From positions 2,170,001-2,234,000 of the forward strand of contig OY970329.1 in assembly GCA_963717375.1 (NCBI GenBank): 64,000 nucleotides of DNA, in the 5' to 3' direction. The notes below the pieces were generated by a model. That model saw nothing but the letters and a program-made list of their open reading frames with translations, did not search any database and was not told the origin of the DNA. Source of the stretch: VRUE01 sp963717375. GTDB lineage: Bacteria > Actinomycetota > Thermoleophilia > Solirubrobacterales > 70-9. Numbering within the stretch: the stretch's first letter is position 1; each line of letters begins with the position of its first letter. A program made the translations under genes and the position numbers. Below are positions 28,219-36,622 of this stretch, piece after piece.

Positions 28219-28803
28219 TCAGCCGGGCGCGACCACCAGGGTCGCGTTCATGCCTTTGGCGTCGTGCGTGTAGAGGCTGCAGTAGAGGTGGTAGGTGCCT
28301 GGCGTCAGGGTGAAGTGGGCGCTCGTCTGTTCTAAGGTCGCCGCCGTTGGGACTTCCAGCGGCGGTTCTGCACTGCCTTCGAGCTGGAGCTTGAGGTTGT
28401 GAGGGTCTTCACCCTGGTTGTTGAGCTCGACGATCGTTTCGCCGGCGCTCACTTCGGGGCGTGAGAGGGTGTAGCTGTACTCGACCGCTTTGACTCCCAG
28501 GCGGGAGATCTGAGGTTCGGGTTCTTTGGTCGGGGGCGTTTCCGGCGCCGGCGGCAGCGGCAGGGCGGGCGCGGGGGCGAGGGCAGCCGCCGGCAGGGCA
28601 TCGCAGGTCCACCAATGCTTGAGGCGCTTGATCCGCCGCGACTGCCCGTGCCGCTTGACCTGCTTGACGACCGGCTTCGAGTGGCGTTGCCAGGCGCAGC
28701 CTTCGGCCGAGGCGGTGGCGGCGCCGAGGGCGAGCAGGCCGGCCGCCATCGCCATCGCGGTGGTCAGTCCCAGGCGGACCGGCGTTCTGGCCGCCCCGCT
28801 CAT
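28219..28803 (-). CDS. Secreted cupredoxin-domain protein
   Basis: This is a 194-residue exported protein. The signal peptide covers about residues 1-33; a basic Lys/Arg region with two Cys and a Pro/Ala linker follow; a cupredoxin-like domain occupies about 100-194. Putative copper ligands are His in EDPHNLKL and Cys/His/Met in YCSLYTHDAKGM. The ATG overlaps the stop of the DUF1501 gene by four bases, so it is the last gene of a three-gene secreted operon. A role in copper-dependent redox chemistry is inference. Confidence 0.75.
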   Translation of the reverse strand: MSGAARTPVRLGLTTAMAMAAGLLALGAATASAEGCAWQRHSKPVVKQVKRHGQSRRIKRLKHWWTCDALPAAALAPAPALPLPPAPETPPTKEPEPQISRLGVKAVEYSYTLSRPEVSAGETIVELNNQGEDPHNLKLQLEGSAEPPLEVPTAATLEQTSAHFTLTPGTYHLYCSLYTHDAKGMNATLVVAPG

Positions 28804-30155
28804 GCCCTGACCAGGACCGGCTGTTCGAAGGAGGAGGCGCCGGGGATGATCGAGGCCGCTTCGTGTCCCAGCCACTGCTCCAGCAAAGCGCAGTACATGG
28901 CGCGGAAGTCGCTGGTCACGCGGACGTTGTCGTTGGCGTCGAGTTTCGCCAGGCCGGGGAACTCGCCGACCATTTTGCCCTTGGCTTTGGAGCCGACGAC
29001 GAAGCCGCAGCCGGCGGCGCCGTGGTCGGTGCCGAGCGAGCCGTTCTCCTCCGGGCGGCGGCCGAACTCGCTCCACATCTGGATCAGGACCCGGTCCGCC
29101 AGCCCCCGTTTTTCGAGGTCGCGCTGGAAGGCAAGGATCCCCTCGCAGGTCTCTTTGAGGCCGCGCGAGAGGTCTTCGGCCTCGTCGGCGTGGGTGTCGT
29201 AGCCGCCCGAGGCGCGGATGGTCACGACCCGCATCGGCAGCCCGGCGTCGATGAAGGCGGCGAGCCCGGCGAGCTTGTGGGCGAAGTTCGTCGTCGGGTA
29301 GGTGACCAGGCTGGTGAAGTCGCCGAGCCCGCCGAGGTCCGTGCGCAGCTTGTCGGTCTGCGCGGTGGCGCGGCGTACCTGCGCCAGGCCGGCTGAGTCG
29401 GAGGGCAGAGAGCCGAAGCGGGCGAAGCTCTTGTACATCTCGTCGGAGATCGGCTGGTCGACACGCGACCAGAGGTCGTAGCCGTCGACGCTGTCGATCG
29501 CCGCCACGGGGCGTTCCGCGGTAGCGATCATCGGCGAGAGCGAGCCGTCCATCGAGAGCCCCTGCAGCGGGTTGTCGTCACCGCCGACCTGGTCGATGTA
29601 GCGGCCCAGCCAGCCGGTGTGGAAGCCGACGTCGAGCTCGCCGATCTCGTAGTAGTGGCGTGAGGTGAAGTGCGACTGGTCGGGGTGGTCGTAGCCGATC
29701 GCCGGGAAGACGCTGACCTTTTCCTCCCCGTGCAGGGTCGCCAGGCCGGCTGCCGAGGGGTGCCAGCGCAGGGTCGGGTCCTCGCTGAATTCCGTCCCCG
29801 CATCGGGGGCGAGCGCCAGGTTCGGCCGCAGCTGGGCGTAGCGCGGGTCGCCGGTCGGGGCGAGCACGCTGAGCGCGTCGATGCCGCCGTCGAAGAAGAC
29901 CGAGACGAGGATCTTGTCGCTCGCCGCCGCCTGCGCGATGCCCTCCTCGAAGGCGGCGAGCGGGATCTTCGATGCGCCGTAGACGGCCAGCGCCAGGCCG
30001 GCGCTCCAGGAGAGGAAACTGCGCCGCGAGAGCCCGGTCCCGGCCGGCTCGGGCATGCCGACCTCGATCGCCGGCAGGCCCCGGCCGGCTTCTGCCGCGG
30101 CGGAGCGCAGCAGCTGGGAACGGGTGTAGTCGTTGCAGCAGTTATGCCTGGTCAT
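28800..30155 (-). CDS. DUF1501 family protein with Tat signal
   Basis: This is a 451-residue member of the DUF1501 (sulfatase-like fold) family. The twin-arginine signal SRRSFLSWSAGLALAV near residue 43 predicts export of a folded protein. Family motifs include FFDGGIDALSVLAP, HPDQSHFTSRHYYE and MWSEFGRRPEENGS near the C-terminus. The start is supported by GAGGGAG overlapping the end of the upstream gene. DUF1501 and DUF1800 genes are paired in many bacteria, with no settled function. Confidence 0.85.
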   Translation of the reverse strand: MTRHNCCNDYTRSQLLRSAAAEAGRGLPAIEVGMPEPAGTGLSRRSFLSWSAGLALAVYGASKIPLAAFEEGIAQAAASDKILVSVFFDGGIDALSVLAPTGDPRYAQLRPNLALAPDAGTEFSEDPTLRWHPSAAGLATLHGEEKVSVFPAIGYDHPDQSHFTSRHYYEIGELDVGFHTGWLGRYIDQVGGDDNPLQGLSMDGSLSPMIATAERPVAAIDSVDGYDLWSRVDQPISDEMYKSFARFGSLPSDSAGLAQVRRATAQTDKLRTDLGGLGDFTSLVTYPTTNFAHKLAGLAAFIDAGLPMRVVTIRASGGYDTHADEAEDLSRGLKETCEGILAFQRDLEKRGLADRVLIQMWSEFGRRPEENGSLGTDHGAAGCGFVVGSKAKGKMVGEFPGLAKLDANDNVRVTSDFRAMYCALLEQWLGHEAASIIPGASSFEQPVLVRA

Positions 30156-30165
30156 CGGCGCTCCC

Positions 30166-31755
30166 TCATTGCAGGATCAGGTCGGGGCTGACGCCGATCA
30201 GTTGCAGCAGCGCGTTCTGTCGCAGCGCCCGGTAGGGGCCCTGTTGCCAGTCAGCTGTCGCGAGTTTTTCGCTGCGGCGGGCGAAATCGAGCAGCTCGGC
30301 CCGGTGTTCGTCGCGCAGTGCCGGCGAGCCCCACGAGGCCAGCGCCCGGGCGAGCGCTTCATCGGCGGTCTCGGTGGTGCTGTAGGGGTCGCTCCAGGCG
30401 TTGACCGAGATGTTGTCGAGCACGTAGTCGACGCTGTTCCAGCGGGCCCGCAGCCGCGAGGTGTCGAGCCAGCGGCTGTCGTCCCAGCCGGCGACGTTGG
30501 GCGGCCAGAAGAGCTGCTGCCCTGCCTGCTCGCAGAGCCAGACCCAGGCGTAGGTGTCGATGCCGCGGCCGGTTGCCCGCAGCATGCCGGCGAGCTGGAC
30601 GACCGGCGGCTTCACCATCGGCGGGCCTTCGTAGAGGTCGGGGCTGAGCAGGATCGCCTCGAGCACCGGCCGGATCGCCCAGCCCGAGCCGCGGTAGGTG
30701 TTGATCAGGCCGTCCCTGACGCCGGCCGAAGGGGGCTGCGGGACGAAGTAGCTCCAGAGCTTTTCGACAAAGAAGGAGGGGTGGAGGGGGTTTTCGACGC
30801 AGAGCCGGCAGGAGTCTTCCCAGTTCCAGTTGCCGGTCCGCCCGAACACCGTCTTGTTGCCGGTGTCGTGGCGTTTGGGCTCGAAGTGGAAATTGTGGGA
30901 GCCGAGCTCGTTTGACCATTCGTAGGTCCAGCCGGTCAGCGCCCGCGCCTGTTCGCGGATGTCGTCCTCGCTGTAGGCGCCGCGGTCGGCGCCGAGCGAG
31001 AAGAGCTCCATCATCTCGCGGCCGTAGTTCTCGTTTGGCGCCTGCTTGGTGTTTTCGGCGCCGTTCAGCCATTGCAGCATCGCCGGGTCGGCGGTGACCG
31101 CCCGGAAGAGGTCGAGGAAGGAGCCAAAGCAGGCCGAGCGGAAGAGGTTGGACTGGTCGATCATCTGCTGCTGGCGGGAGACGCCGGCGTTGGAGGTGGC
31201 GAACCAGTCGTGGAAGACGAGCGCCATCCGCTCGACCAGTGGCTGGTCGCTGCGCACCATCCGGTCGAGGAACCAGAGGTGGTCGTGGCCGTAGGCGTCG
31301 GCCGGGGCGATCGGGTTGTTGTCGTCGTCGACCGGGGCGGGGCCATGCAGCGTCGCGGCGCCGCTGGGTCGGGTCAGGGACTGGACAGCGCCGACGAGAC
31401 CGAGCGTGGCCAGCTGCTCGGCCTGGCCAGGGACCGCGCCGAAGCCGGCCCGGTCCAGCAGCCGCTTCGCTTGCGCCGGTCCGAACGGTCCCCGGTAGGC
31501 GCCGGGCGGACGGGGGTCGCGGTCGATCGCTACGGCCGGTGGGGGGGCGCAGCGGTCGGCGGGCCGGGGCCCGGGGCCGCGATGGTGGTGCCGGCCGGGC
31601 TTGTGCTTGTGGCGGACAACGTAGCTTTGGACGCGCCAGCCGCAGTCGCCCTCGGGGACCCAGCGGTAGTGCTTGTCCTTCCAGGCATGCGCGTGCCTGT
31701 GGCGGCGGTGCCGCTTCGGCTTTGAAGCGCTCGCTGTCGCCTGGGGAATCGCCAT
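30166..31755 (-). CDS. DUF1800 family protein
   Basis: This is a 529-residue protein. The N-terminal ~75 residues are extremely His/Arg/Lys-rich (e.g. KRHRRHRHAHAW), then a Pro-rich linker, then the DUF1800 domain from about residue 90 to the end. Family segments include FHDWFATSNAGV, NENYGREMMELFSLG, ARALTGWTYEW and PPNVAGWDD. No clear signal peptide is present at this ATG, which is odd given its Tat-exported partner; co-export by piggy-back is possible. It is the first gene of the DUF1800-DUF1501-cupredoxin operon. The biochemical role is unknown. Confidence 0.85.
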   Translation of the reverse strand: MAIPQATASASKPKRHRRHRHAHAWKDKHYRWVPEGDCGWRVQSYVVRHKHKPGRHHHRGPGPRPADRCAPPPAVAIDRDPRPPGAYRGPFGPAQAKRLLDRAGFGAVPGQAEQLATLGLVGAVQSLTRPSGAATLHGPAPVDDDNNPIAPADAYGHDHLWFLDRMVRSDQPLVERMALVFHDWFATSNAGVSRQQQMIDQSNLFRSACFGSFLDLFRAVTADPAMLQWLNGAENTKQAPNENYGREMMELFSLGADRGAYSEDDIREQARALTGWTYEWSNELGSHNFHFEPKRHDTGNKTVFGRTGNWNWEDSCRLCVENPLHPSFFVEKLWSYFVPQPPSAGVRDGLINTYRGSGWAIRPVLEAILLSPDLYEGPPMVKPPVVQLAGMLRATGRGIDTYAWVWLCEQAGQQLFWPPNVAGWDDSRWLDTSRLRARWNSVDYVLDNISVNAWSDPYSTTETADEALARALASWGSPALRDEHRAELLDFARRSEKLATADWQQGPYRALRQNALLQLIGVSPDLILQ

Positions 31756-31863
31756 GCCGGTGATCGGCCGCCTCGGCCTTAACTGGACTCCTCGGCGACG
31801 TTCGGCGGGCCTTGAAGGAAGCCGGTGCCTCTGGACGTAAGGTCGAGTGGTCTTTACCGGTTT

Positions 31864-32916
31864 TCAGGCGCCCGGAAGCAGCCCGACCGGGGTGCCGTGG
31901 TAGCCGGCGCGGGCGAGGTGGCGCTCCTCGCCACCGGGCCAGATGGTGAGGTGCAGGTCGGCGTGGTCGCCCCCGGGCTCCATTCGCAGCCAGGCCAGTG
32001 GAGCGTCCGCCGTCGCGCGCGAACCCGCAGCTTCGATCTGATCGTGAAACGCCGCCAGCTCCCCATCCCCCAGGTACTGCATGACGATTGAGTGGTAGAT
32101 GACCGTCGCGGCTCCTGGTGCAGGCTCGGCCAACATGCGTTTTGCCCACGGGGCCGCGGCTTCGCGATCGAGCTCTATCGGTACCTCTTTGACGAGGCGA
32201 AGTGCGGCCCGCATCCGCTCCAGGCGGAATTTCTGGTCGGGCCAGATGTAGGCGAGCATGGCCAGGCGGCCCTCAGGGCTGCCCGGGTCGATCGGGGCGG
32301 CGTCGCAGCCGTGGCGCCCGGCGATCTCCACATCTGCGGGAAGACCGGGCGCTTCCCCGTCGAGCTCGAACTCGATCCGCACCTTGGAGTCAGCCGGGCC
32401 CCAGGCGAAGCCGCCGGCCTCGTAGCGGTAGCGGTCCCAGCGCAGGTTGAGGCCGGCGCTGGCGCCGATCTCGAGCAGGCGCAGCGGCAGGTTGGTCTCG
32501 CCGGCCACGGCGAGGAAGCCGAAGAGCAGCGCCGCGCAGCGGCCGACCTCGTTCGTCTGCACCGGCAGGTCGATCAGCTCCCGCAGCTCGTCGCGGTTGC
32601 TGCTCAGCACCGCGCTGAAAGCATCCCAGGCCGCGGATGGATCTGCCTTCGGCTCCTCGTAGATTCGAGCCAACGCGGGCTCTCCACCGGCCAGCACGAG
32701 TCGGTTCACCGCGCCCATCAGGCGCAGCACCGGAACCGAGCCGGGGGAGTCGTTTTCGTGTCCGCGCAAGACGTCCCAGGTCGGACCATGCGCTTCGACA
32801 TCCTCGGCGGCCCGCGTCAGCAGGACCGCGTAGAGCTCAGATCCAAGTTGGCCGCACGCGTCCGCCTGAAAGCGCAGCCACTCCGCCAGCACTTGCTCCG
32901 TCGGTTCGCTCGCCAC
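31864..32916 (-). CDS. DUF2332 family protein
   Basis: This is a 350-residue cytoplasmic protein typical of actinobacteria and proteobacteria. Conserved stretches include TNEVGRCAALLFGF, LRLLEIGASAGLNLRWDRY and the C-terminal WLRMEPGGDHADLHLTIWPGG. The GASAGL loop resembles a SAM-binding motif, but methyltransferase activity is not established for the family. The GTG start is preceded 6 bases upstream by TAGAAT on the minus strand. It is monocistronic. Confidence 0.82.
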   Translation of the reverse strand: MASEPTEQVLAEWLRFQADACGQLGSELYAVLLTRAAEDVEAHGPTWDVLRGHENDSPGSVPVLRLMGAVNRLVLAGGEPALARIYEEPKADPSAAWDAFSAVLSSNRDELRELIDLPVQTNEVGRCAALLFGFLAVAGETNLPLRLLEIGASAGLNLRWDRYRYEAGGFAWGPADSKVRIEFELDGEAPGLPADVEIAGRHGCDAAPIDPGSPEGRLAMLAYIWPDQKFRLERMRAALRLVKEVPIELDREAAAPWAKRMLAEPAPGAATVIYHSIVMQYLGDGELAAFHDQIEAAGSRATADAPLAWLRMEPGGDHADLHLTIWPGGEERHLARAGYHGTPVGLLPGA

Positions 32917-32922
32917 GCGCCG

Positions 32923-32928
32923 ATTCTA
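32923..32928 (-). promoter_or_regulatory. TAGAAT, putative leaderless -10 of the DUF2332 gene
   Basis: TAGAAT on the minus strand ends 6 bases before the GTG. It lies in the left arm of TTCTAGGG/CCCTAGAA (32924-32931 and 32943-32950), with TCGAATTCGA between the arms. Confidence 0.4.
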
Positions 32929-32946
32929 GGGTCGAATTCGAGCCCT

Positions 32947-32978
32947 AGAAACGACAAGACCCGCCGGAGCGGGTCGAG
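32947..32978 (-). terminator. Rho-independent-type terminator, copy 2 of a repeat
   Basis: GACCCGC-TCCG-GCGGGTC followed by TTGTCGTTT on the minus strand, 22 bases after the stop of the ABC-2 permease. All 32 bases match the copy at 26508-26539. It probably ends the exporter transcript and also abuts the DUF2332 promoter. Confidence 0.65.
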
Positions 32979-33000
32979 GAGGTTGACTCTTTCGTGTGGA

Positions 33001-33795
33001 TCACCCCGTCCCAGCCTGCGGTTCCCAGCGAAAGCGGCGGGTGGCGATCCAGGTGCCGGCCAGGGCCCAGAGGATGAGGACGGCGACGTTGCCGCCTTCG
33101 AGGCCGGTGCCGCTTGCTTCCGGCGAGAGGGTGCTCTGCAGGCCGACGGCGAGGTGAAAGAGGGGGAAGACGCGGCCCACCTCTTCGAGCCAGTGGGGCA
33201 GCTGGTCGATCGGGATCCAGACGCCGGAGAAGAAGGCGAGGATGACGACGGTGAAGGGGGCGATCGTCGATGCGGCGTCGACCGTGGGCGTGAACGGGGT
33301 GAGGGCGATGCCGAGAATGCAAAGCGTCGTCGTGCCGAGGGCGACGTAGACGAGAAAGCCGAGGAAGCTCGAGCCCGGGAACTCGACCCCGTAGGCGATG
33401 ACCCCGATTGCGACCAGCAACATGGTCATCGCCAGGGCTTGCGCGGTCGCTCGCAGCACCTGGCCGGCGATGAAGGTCCAGGCCGGCATCGGCGTGCCGC
33501 GCAGGCGCTTGAGCTGGCCGCGCTCGCGCTGGGTGGTGATCGAGACGGCGAGGGTGGTGAAGGTGGAGAGCGAGATCGAGTAGGCGGTGATCCCGGCCAT
33601 GAAGTAGGCCTGGGCGCTCAGCTTCAGCCCGGTCGGCAGGGTCACGGTCTGGTCGCCGCCCTGGATGAAGATCGAGTTGAAGAGGATGAGGAAGATCAGC
33701 GGGAAGAGGAAGGTGAAAACGAGCGCGCGCGGCGTGCGCAGTGCGACGACGATCGCGGCACGGGCCTGGGCGAGGACGATGCGACGCTCGCTCAC
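33001..33795 (-). CDS. ABC-2 type exporter permease
   Basis: This is a 264-residue membrane protein with six hydrophobic segments and an extracellular loop after the first (FIQGGDQTVTLPTGLKL), as in ABC-2 permeases of drug or polyketide exporters. The cytoplasmic loop RERGQLKRLRGTPM matches the coupling region. The start overlaps the stop of the ATPase gene by four bases. With the ATPase it forms a two-gene exporter, likely for a hydrophobic or antibiotic-like compound. Confidence 0.87.
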   Translation of the reverse strand: MSERRIVLAQARAAIVVALRTPRALVFTFLFPLIFLILFNSIFIQGGDQTVTLPTGLKLSAQAYFMAGITAYSISLSTFTTLAVSITTQRERGQLKRLRGTPMPAWTFIAGQVLRATAQALAMTMLLVAIGVIAYGVEFPGSSFLGFLVYVALGTTTLCILGIALTPFTPTVDAASTIAPFTVVILAFFSGVWIPIDQLPHWLEEVGRVFPLFHLAVGLQSTLSPEASGTGLEGGNVAVLILWALAGTWIATRRFRWEPQAGTG

Positions 33796-34709
33796 GACTC
33801 CGGGCTCTCCTTGGTCAGGTCGAGGAAGATGTCCTCGAGGCTCGGCCTGCGCACCTCGAGGCTCTCTAGGGTGACGCCGCGCTCCTCGGCCAGGGTGAGG
33901 AGCCGGTAGAGATCCTCTTGCGGTTGCTCGGTCTCGATGCTGACCTCGCCGCCGCCGGCCTCGACCGGAGCGGAGACGAGCGAGTTGACGTCGTCGAGGC
34001 CGAGGCCGCCGTTGAGGCGAAATCCGATCACGGTCTTGCGGCCGAGGTCCGCGCTGAGCTGCTCCATCGCGCCCTGAGCGACGATCCGGCCTTCACGCAG
34101 GATCGCCACCCGGTCGGCGAGGTGCTGGGCCTCGTCCATGTAATGGGTGGTGAGGAAGACGGTCTTGCCGAGTTGCTTCAGTCCCTCGATCGTGTTCCAG
34201 GCCTCGCGCCTTGCAGTCGGGTCGAAGCCCGTGGTCGGCTCGTCGAGGAAGATCAGGTCGGGATCGCCGATGATCCCGATCGCGACGTCCACCCGGCGTT
34301 TCTGCCCGCCCGAGAGCGAGCCGATCCGGGCCTCCCGCTTCTCGGCCAATCCGGTTAGCTCGATCGTCTCGTCGACCGAGCGGGGCGCGGGGTAGAAGGT
34401 GGCGAAGAGCGAGATCGCCTCGCGCACGGTCAGGAGCGGGTCGAGCTCGCACTCCTGCAGCACCAGCCCGACTCGGCTGCGCCACTCGCGCGTCGGCACG
34501 CCGGGATCGACACCCAGCACGCTGACCTCGCCGCCGCTGCGCTCGCGGTAGCCCTCGAGGATCTCGATCGTCGTTGTCTTGCCGGCGCCGTTGGGGCCGA
34601 GGAAGCCGAAGACTTCGCCCGCGGCGACCTCGAACTCGATTCCGGCGACGGCCTCGTGTTCGCCGTAGGACTTGCGCAGCCCCCTGACGCTGATCGCCGC
34701 CTCACTCAT
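33792..34709 (-). CDS. ABC exporter ATP-binding protein
   Basis: This 305-residue ATPase belongs to the drug-export (DrrA/CcmA-like) group. Walker A is GPNGAGKTT near residue 38, the signature is LSGGQKRRVDVA, Walker B is LIFLDEPTTGFDP, and the switch His is in TTHYMDEA. A C-terminal extension of about 90 residues is typical of this group. It faces marR-MFS across a 114-base gap rich in palindromes, so MarR may control both directions. Confidence 0.9.
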   Translation of the reverse strand: MSEAAISVRGLRKSYGEHEAVAGIEFEVAAGEVFGFLGPNGAGKTTTIEILEGYRERSGGEVSVLGVDPGVPTREWRSRVGLVLQECELDPLLTVREAISLFATFYPAPRSVDETIELTGLAEKREARIGSLSGGQKRRVDVAIGIIGDPDLIFLDEPTTGFDPTARREAWNTIEGLKQLGKTVFLTTHYMDEAQHLADRVAILREGRIVAQGAMEQLSADLGRKTVIGFRLNGGLGLDDVNSLVSAPVEAGGGEVSIETEQPQEDLYRLLTLAEERGVTLESLEVRRPSLEDIFLDLTKESPES

Positions 34710-34743
34710 CCCCCAAAACTACCCAAGAGTGGTTACCGGCCGC

Positions 34744-34788
34744 TCCGGTGCGCTTTATACGGGCATAGACCACATAAAGCGCACCGGA
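34744..34788. repeat. 15-bp perfect inverted repeat in the exporter/marR gap
   Basis: TCCGGTGCGCTTTAT (34744-34758) and its exact reverse complement ATAAAGCGCACCGGA (34774-34788) are separated by 15 bases. It lies between divergent promoters and could act as an operator pair, a cruciform or a leader hairpin. Confidence 0.65.
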
Positions 34789-34791
34789 AGG

Positions 34792-34806
34792 TAGTTTGCT
34801 AAACTA
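34792..34806. promoter_or_regulatory. Putative MarR operator
   Basis: TAGTTTGCTAAACTA is a perfect palindrome around GCT, of the AT-rich type bound by MarR dimers. A second imperfect site follows (AATTA/TAATT around CCTAAGC) just before the marR ATG, suggesting autoregulation. Confidence 0.6.
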
Positions 34807-34823
34807 ATTACCTAAGCTAATTA

Positions 34824-35279
34824 ATGACTTCGAGATCCACCGACATATCCCTCACCGACTCGGCCGCCAGGCTGCGGATGGCGATTGTGCGCACGGCCCG
34901 TCGCCTGCGCCAGGAGGCGGCCGCCGAGGCGACGGGCCTAACGCCGACCTCGACCGCGGCGCTGGCAACGATCGAGCGCCACGGCCCGCTGACGCCGAGC
35001 GAGCTGGCAAGGATCGAGCGGGTCAAGCGGCCGACGGTTACCCGCACGCTTGGCTGTCTCGAAAGGGAGGGGCTGGTCGAGCGTACGCCCGACCCCACCG
35101 ACGGCCGCAGTGCCCTGGTCGCCGTCAACGCCGCCGGCCGCGAGCGGCTGCGCCGCCTGCGCGGCCGCAAGAACGCCTACCTGGCGCGGCGCATGCGCGA
35201 CCTTCCCGCTGCCGATATCGAGACCCTGGAGCGGGCGGCCGAGATCCTCGAGAAGATGCGGGAGGATGAGCGGGGTTGA
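34824..35279 (+). CDS. MarR-family transcriptional regulator
   Basis: This is a 151-residue winged-helix repressor. The DNA-binding domain (about 35-105) shows TPSELARIERVKRPTVTRTLGCLEREGLVERTP, read here in parts: LARIERVKRPTVTRT is the recognition helix region and DPTDGRSALVAV the wing. Flanking helices make the dimer. The TTG of the MFS gene overlaps its stop, so regulator and exporter are co-translated. The palindrome at 34792-34806 is a good candidate operator. Confidence 0.9.
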   Translation: MTSRSTDISLTDSAARLRMAIVRTARRLRQEAAAEATGLTPTSTAALATIERHGPLTPSELARIERVKRPTVTRTLGCLEREGLVERTPDPTDGRSALVAVNAAGRERLRRLRGRKNAYLARRMRDLPAADIETLERAAEILEKMREDERG

Positions 35280-36517
35280 GCGCGGCCCTGCGACGCTCCT
35301 TCAACTCGCTCGAGGTACCCAACTACCGGCGCTACTTCACCGGCCAGCTGATCTCCCTCTCCGGCACCTGGATGCAGACGGTGGCGGCGATCTGGCTGAT
35401 CCTCAGCCTCACCGACAGCGGCATCGCCGTCGGCCTGACCACGGCGCTGCAGTTCCTGCCGATGCTGCTGATCGGTGCCTGGGGCGGTCTGCTGGCGGAC
35501 CGGATTCCGAAGCGGCGCCTGCTGATCACGACCCAGGCGCTGATGGCGATTCCCGCGATCGGCCTCTTCGCCGTCACGGCAGCCGGCATCGCCGCTCCCT
35601 GGATGGTCTACCTCGCCGTCTTCGCGATGGGCTCGGTCAACGCCGTCGACAACCCGACCCGGCAGAGCTTCGTGATCGAGATGGTCGGCCCCGACCGCGT
35701 CGTCAACGCGGTCAGCCTCAACAGCGTCATCGTGCAGGCGGCGCGGATCGCCGGCCCCGCCCTCGCCGGCCTCTTGATCGCCGGCTTCGGCGTCGTTCCC
35801 TGCTTCGCCCTCAACGCGCTTACCTTCATCGCGATGATCGTTGCCCTCTGGGGGATGGACCCGAGCGGGCTGCACGCGGCCCCCGTCGCCGCCCGCGAAC
35901 CGGGCGCGATCCGCGCCGGCCTGCGCTACGTCGCCCGCACCCCCGAGCTGATGGTGCCACTGGCGCTGATGGCGCTGGTCGGGACGCTCGGCTTCAACTT
36001 CCAGGTGGTGCTGCCGATGCTGGCCAAGTTCAGTTTCGACGGCGGTGCCGGCGCCTATGCGGTGCTGGTCTCGGCGATGGGGGTGGGTTCGATCGCCGGC
36101 GCCCTCGTCACCGGCCACCACGGCCGCACCGGCCCGCGCCTGATCGCCGGCGGCGCGCTCGCCTTCGGCATCAGCGCCCTGCTCTCGGCAGCGATGCCCT
36201 CACTGGCGCTGGAGATACCAACGCTGGCCCTGCTCGGCGCCGCCGCCGTGACCTTCGCCGCGACGATCAACTCTTCGTTGCAGCTTGCGGTTGCGCCGGA
36301 GATGCGAGGCCGAGTAATGGCGCTCTACTCGGTCGTCTTCCTAGGCTCGACCCCAATCGGCGGCCCCCTAACCGGCTGGCTCTCAGAGGCCTACGACCCC
36401 CGCGTCGCCCTCCTCCTGGCCGGCATAACCGGCCTCTCAGCAGCCTGGGCGGCTCACATCAGCTTCGCCCGCATCCGCGCCAGGTCTGAGCAAGAACAAG
36501 CTCCCGCGGCGGCCTGA
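35276..36517 (+). CDS. MFS transporter, enterobactin-exporter-like (DUF894/MFS_3)
   Basis: This is a 413-residue major facilitator protein with about 12 membrane helices. The N-terminal FNSLEVPNYRRYFTGQLISL and the loop LLADRIPKRRLL fit the MFS_3 subgroup that exports siderophores, macrolides or other drugs. The TTG start overlaps the marR stop (TTGA). Together with the divergent ABC exporter this makes a compact efflux locus under a shared control region. The substrate is unknown. Confidence 0.88.
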   Translation: MSAALRRSFNSLEVPNYRRYFTGQLISLSGTWMQTVAAIWLILSLTDSGIAVGLTTALQFLPMLLIGAWGGLLADRIPKRRLLITTQALMAIPAIGLFAVTAAGIAAPWMVYLAVFAMGSVNAVDNPTRQSFVIEMVGPDRVVNAVSLNSVIVQAARIAGPALAGLLIAGFGVVPCFALNALTFIAMIVALWGMDPSGLHAAPVAAREPGAIRAGLRYVARTPELMVPLALMALVGTLGFNFQVVLPMLAKFSFDGGAGAYAVLVSAMGVGSIAGALVTGHHGRTGPRLIAGGALAFGISALLSAAMPSLALEIPTLALLGAAAVTFAATINSSLQLAVAPEMRGRVMALYSVVFLGSTPIGGPLTGWLSEAYDPRVALLLAGITGLSAAWAAHISFARIRARSEQEQAPAAA

Positions 36518-36550
36518 CTACCGCGGAAGCCCGCGCTACGTGTTGAAGCG

Positions 36551-36611
36551 CCGGGGAAGAGGGGTCTGGCGGACACTCCCCGCTTTTGTCCGACGAACCC
36601 CTCTTCCCCGG
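36551..36611. terminator. Nested inverted repeat between convergent genes
   Basis: CCGGGGAAGAGGGGT (36551-36565) pairs perfectly with ACCCCTCTTCCCCGG (36597-36611). Inside it CGGACA (36570-36575) pairs with TGTCCG (36587-36592). It lies between the converging MFS and osmoprotectant genes and probably stops transcription both ways. Confidence 0.6.
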
Positions 36612-36622
36612 TGCCTAAATCC

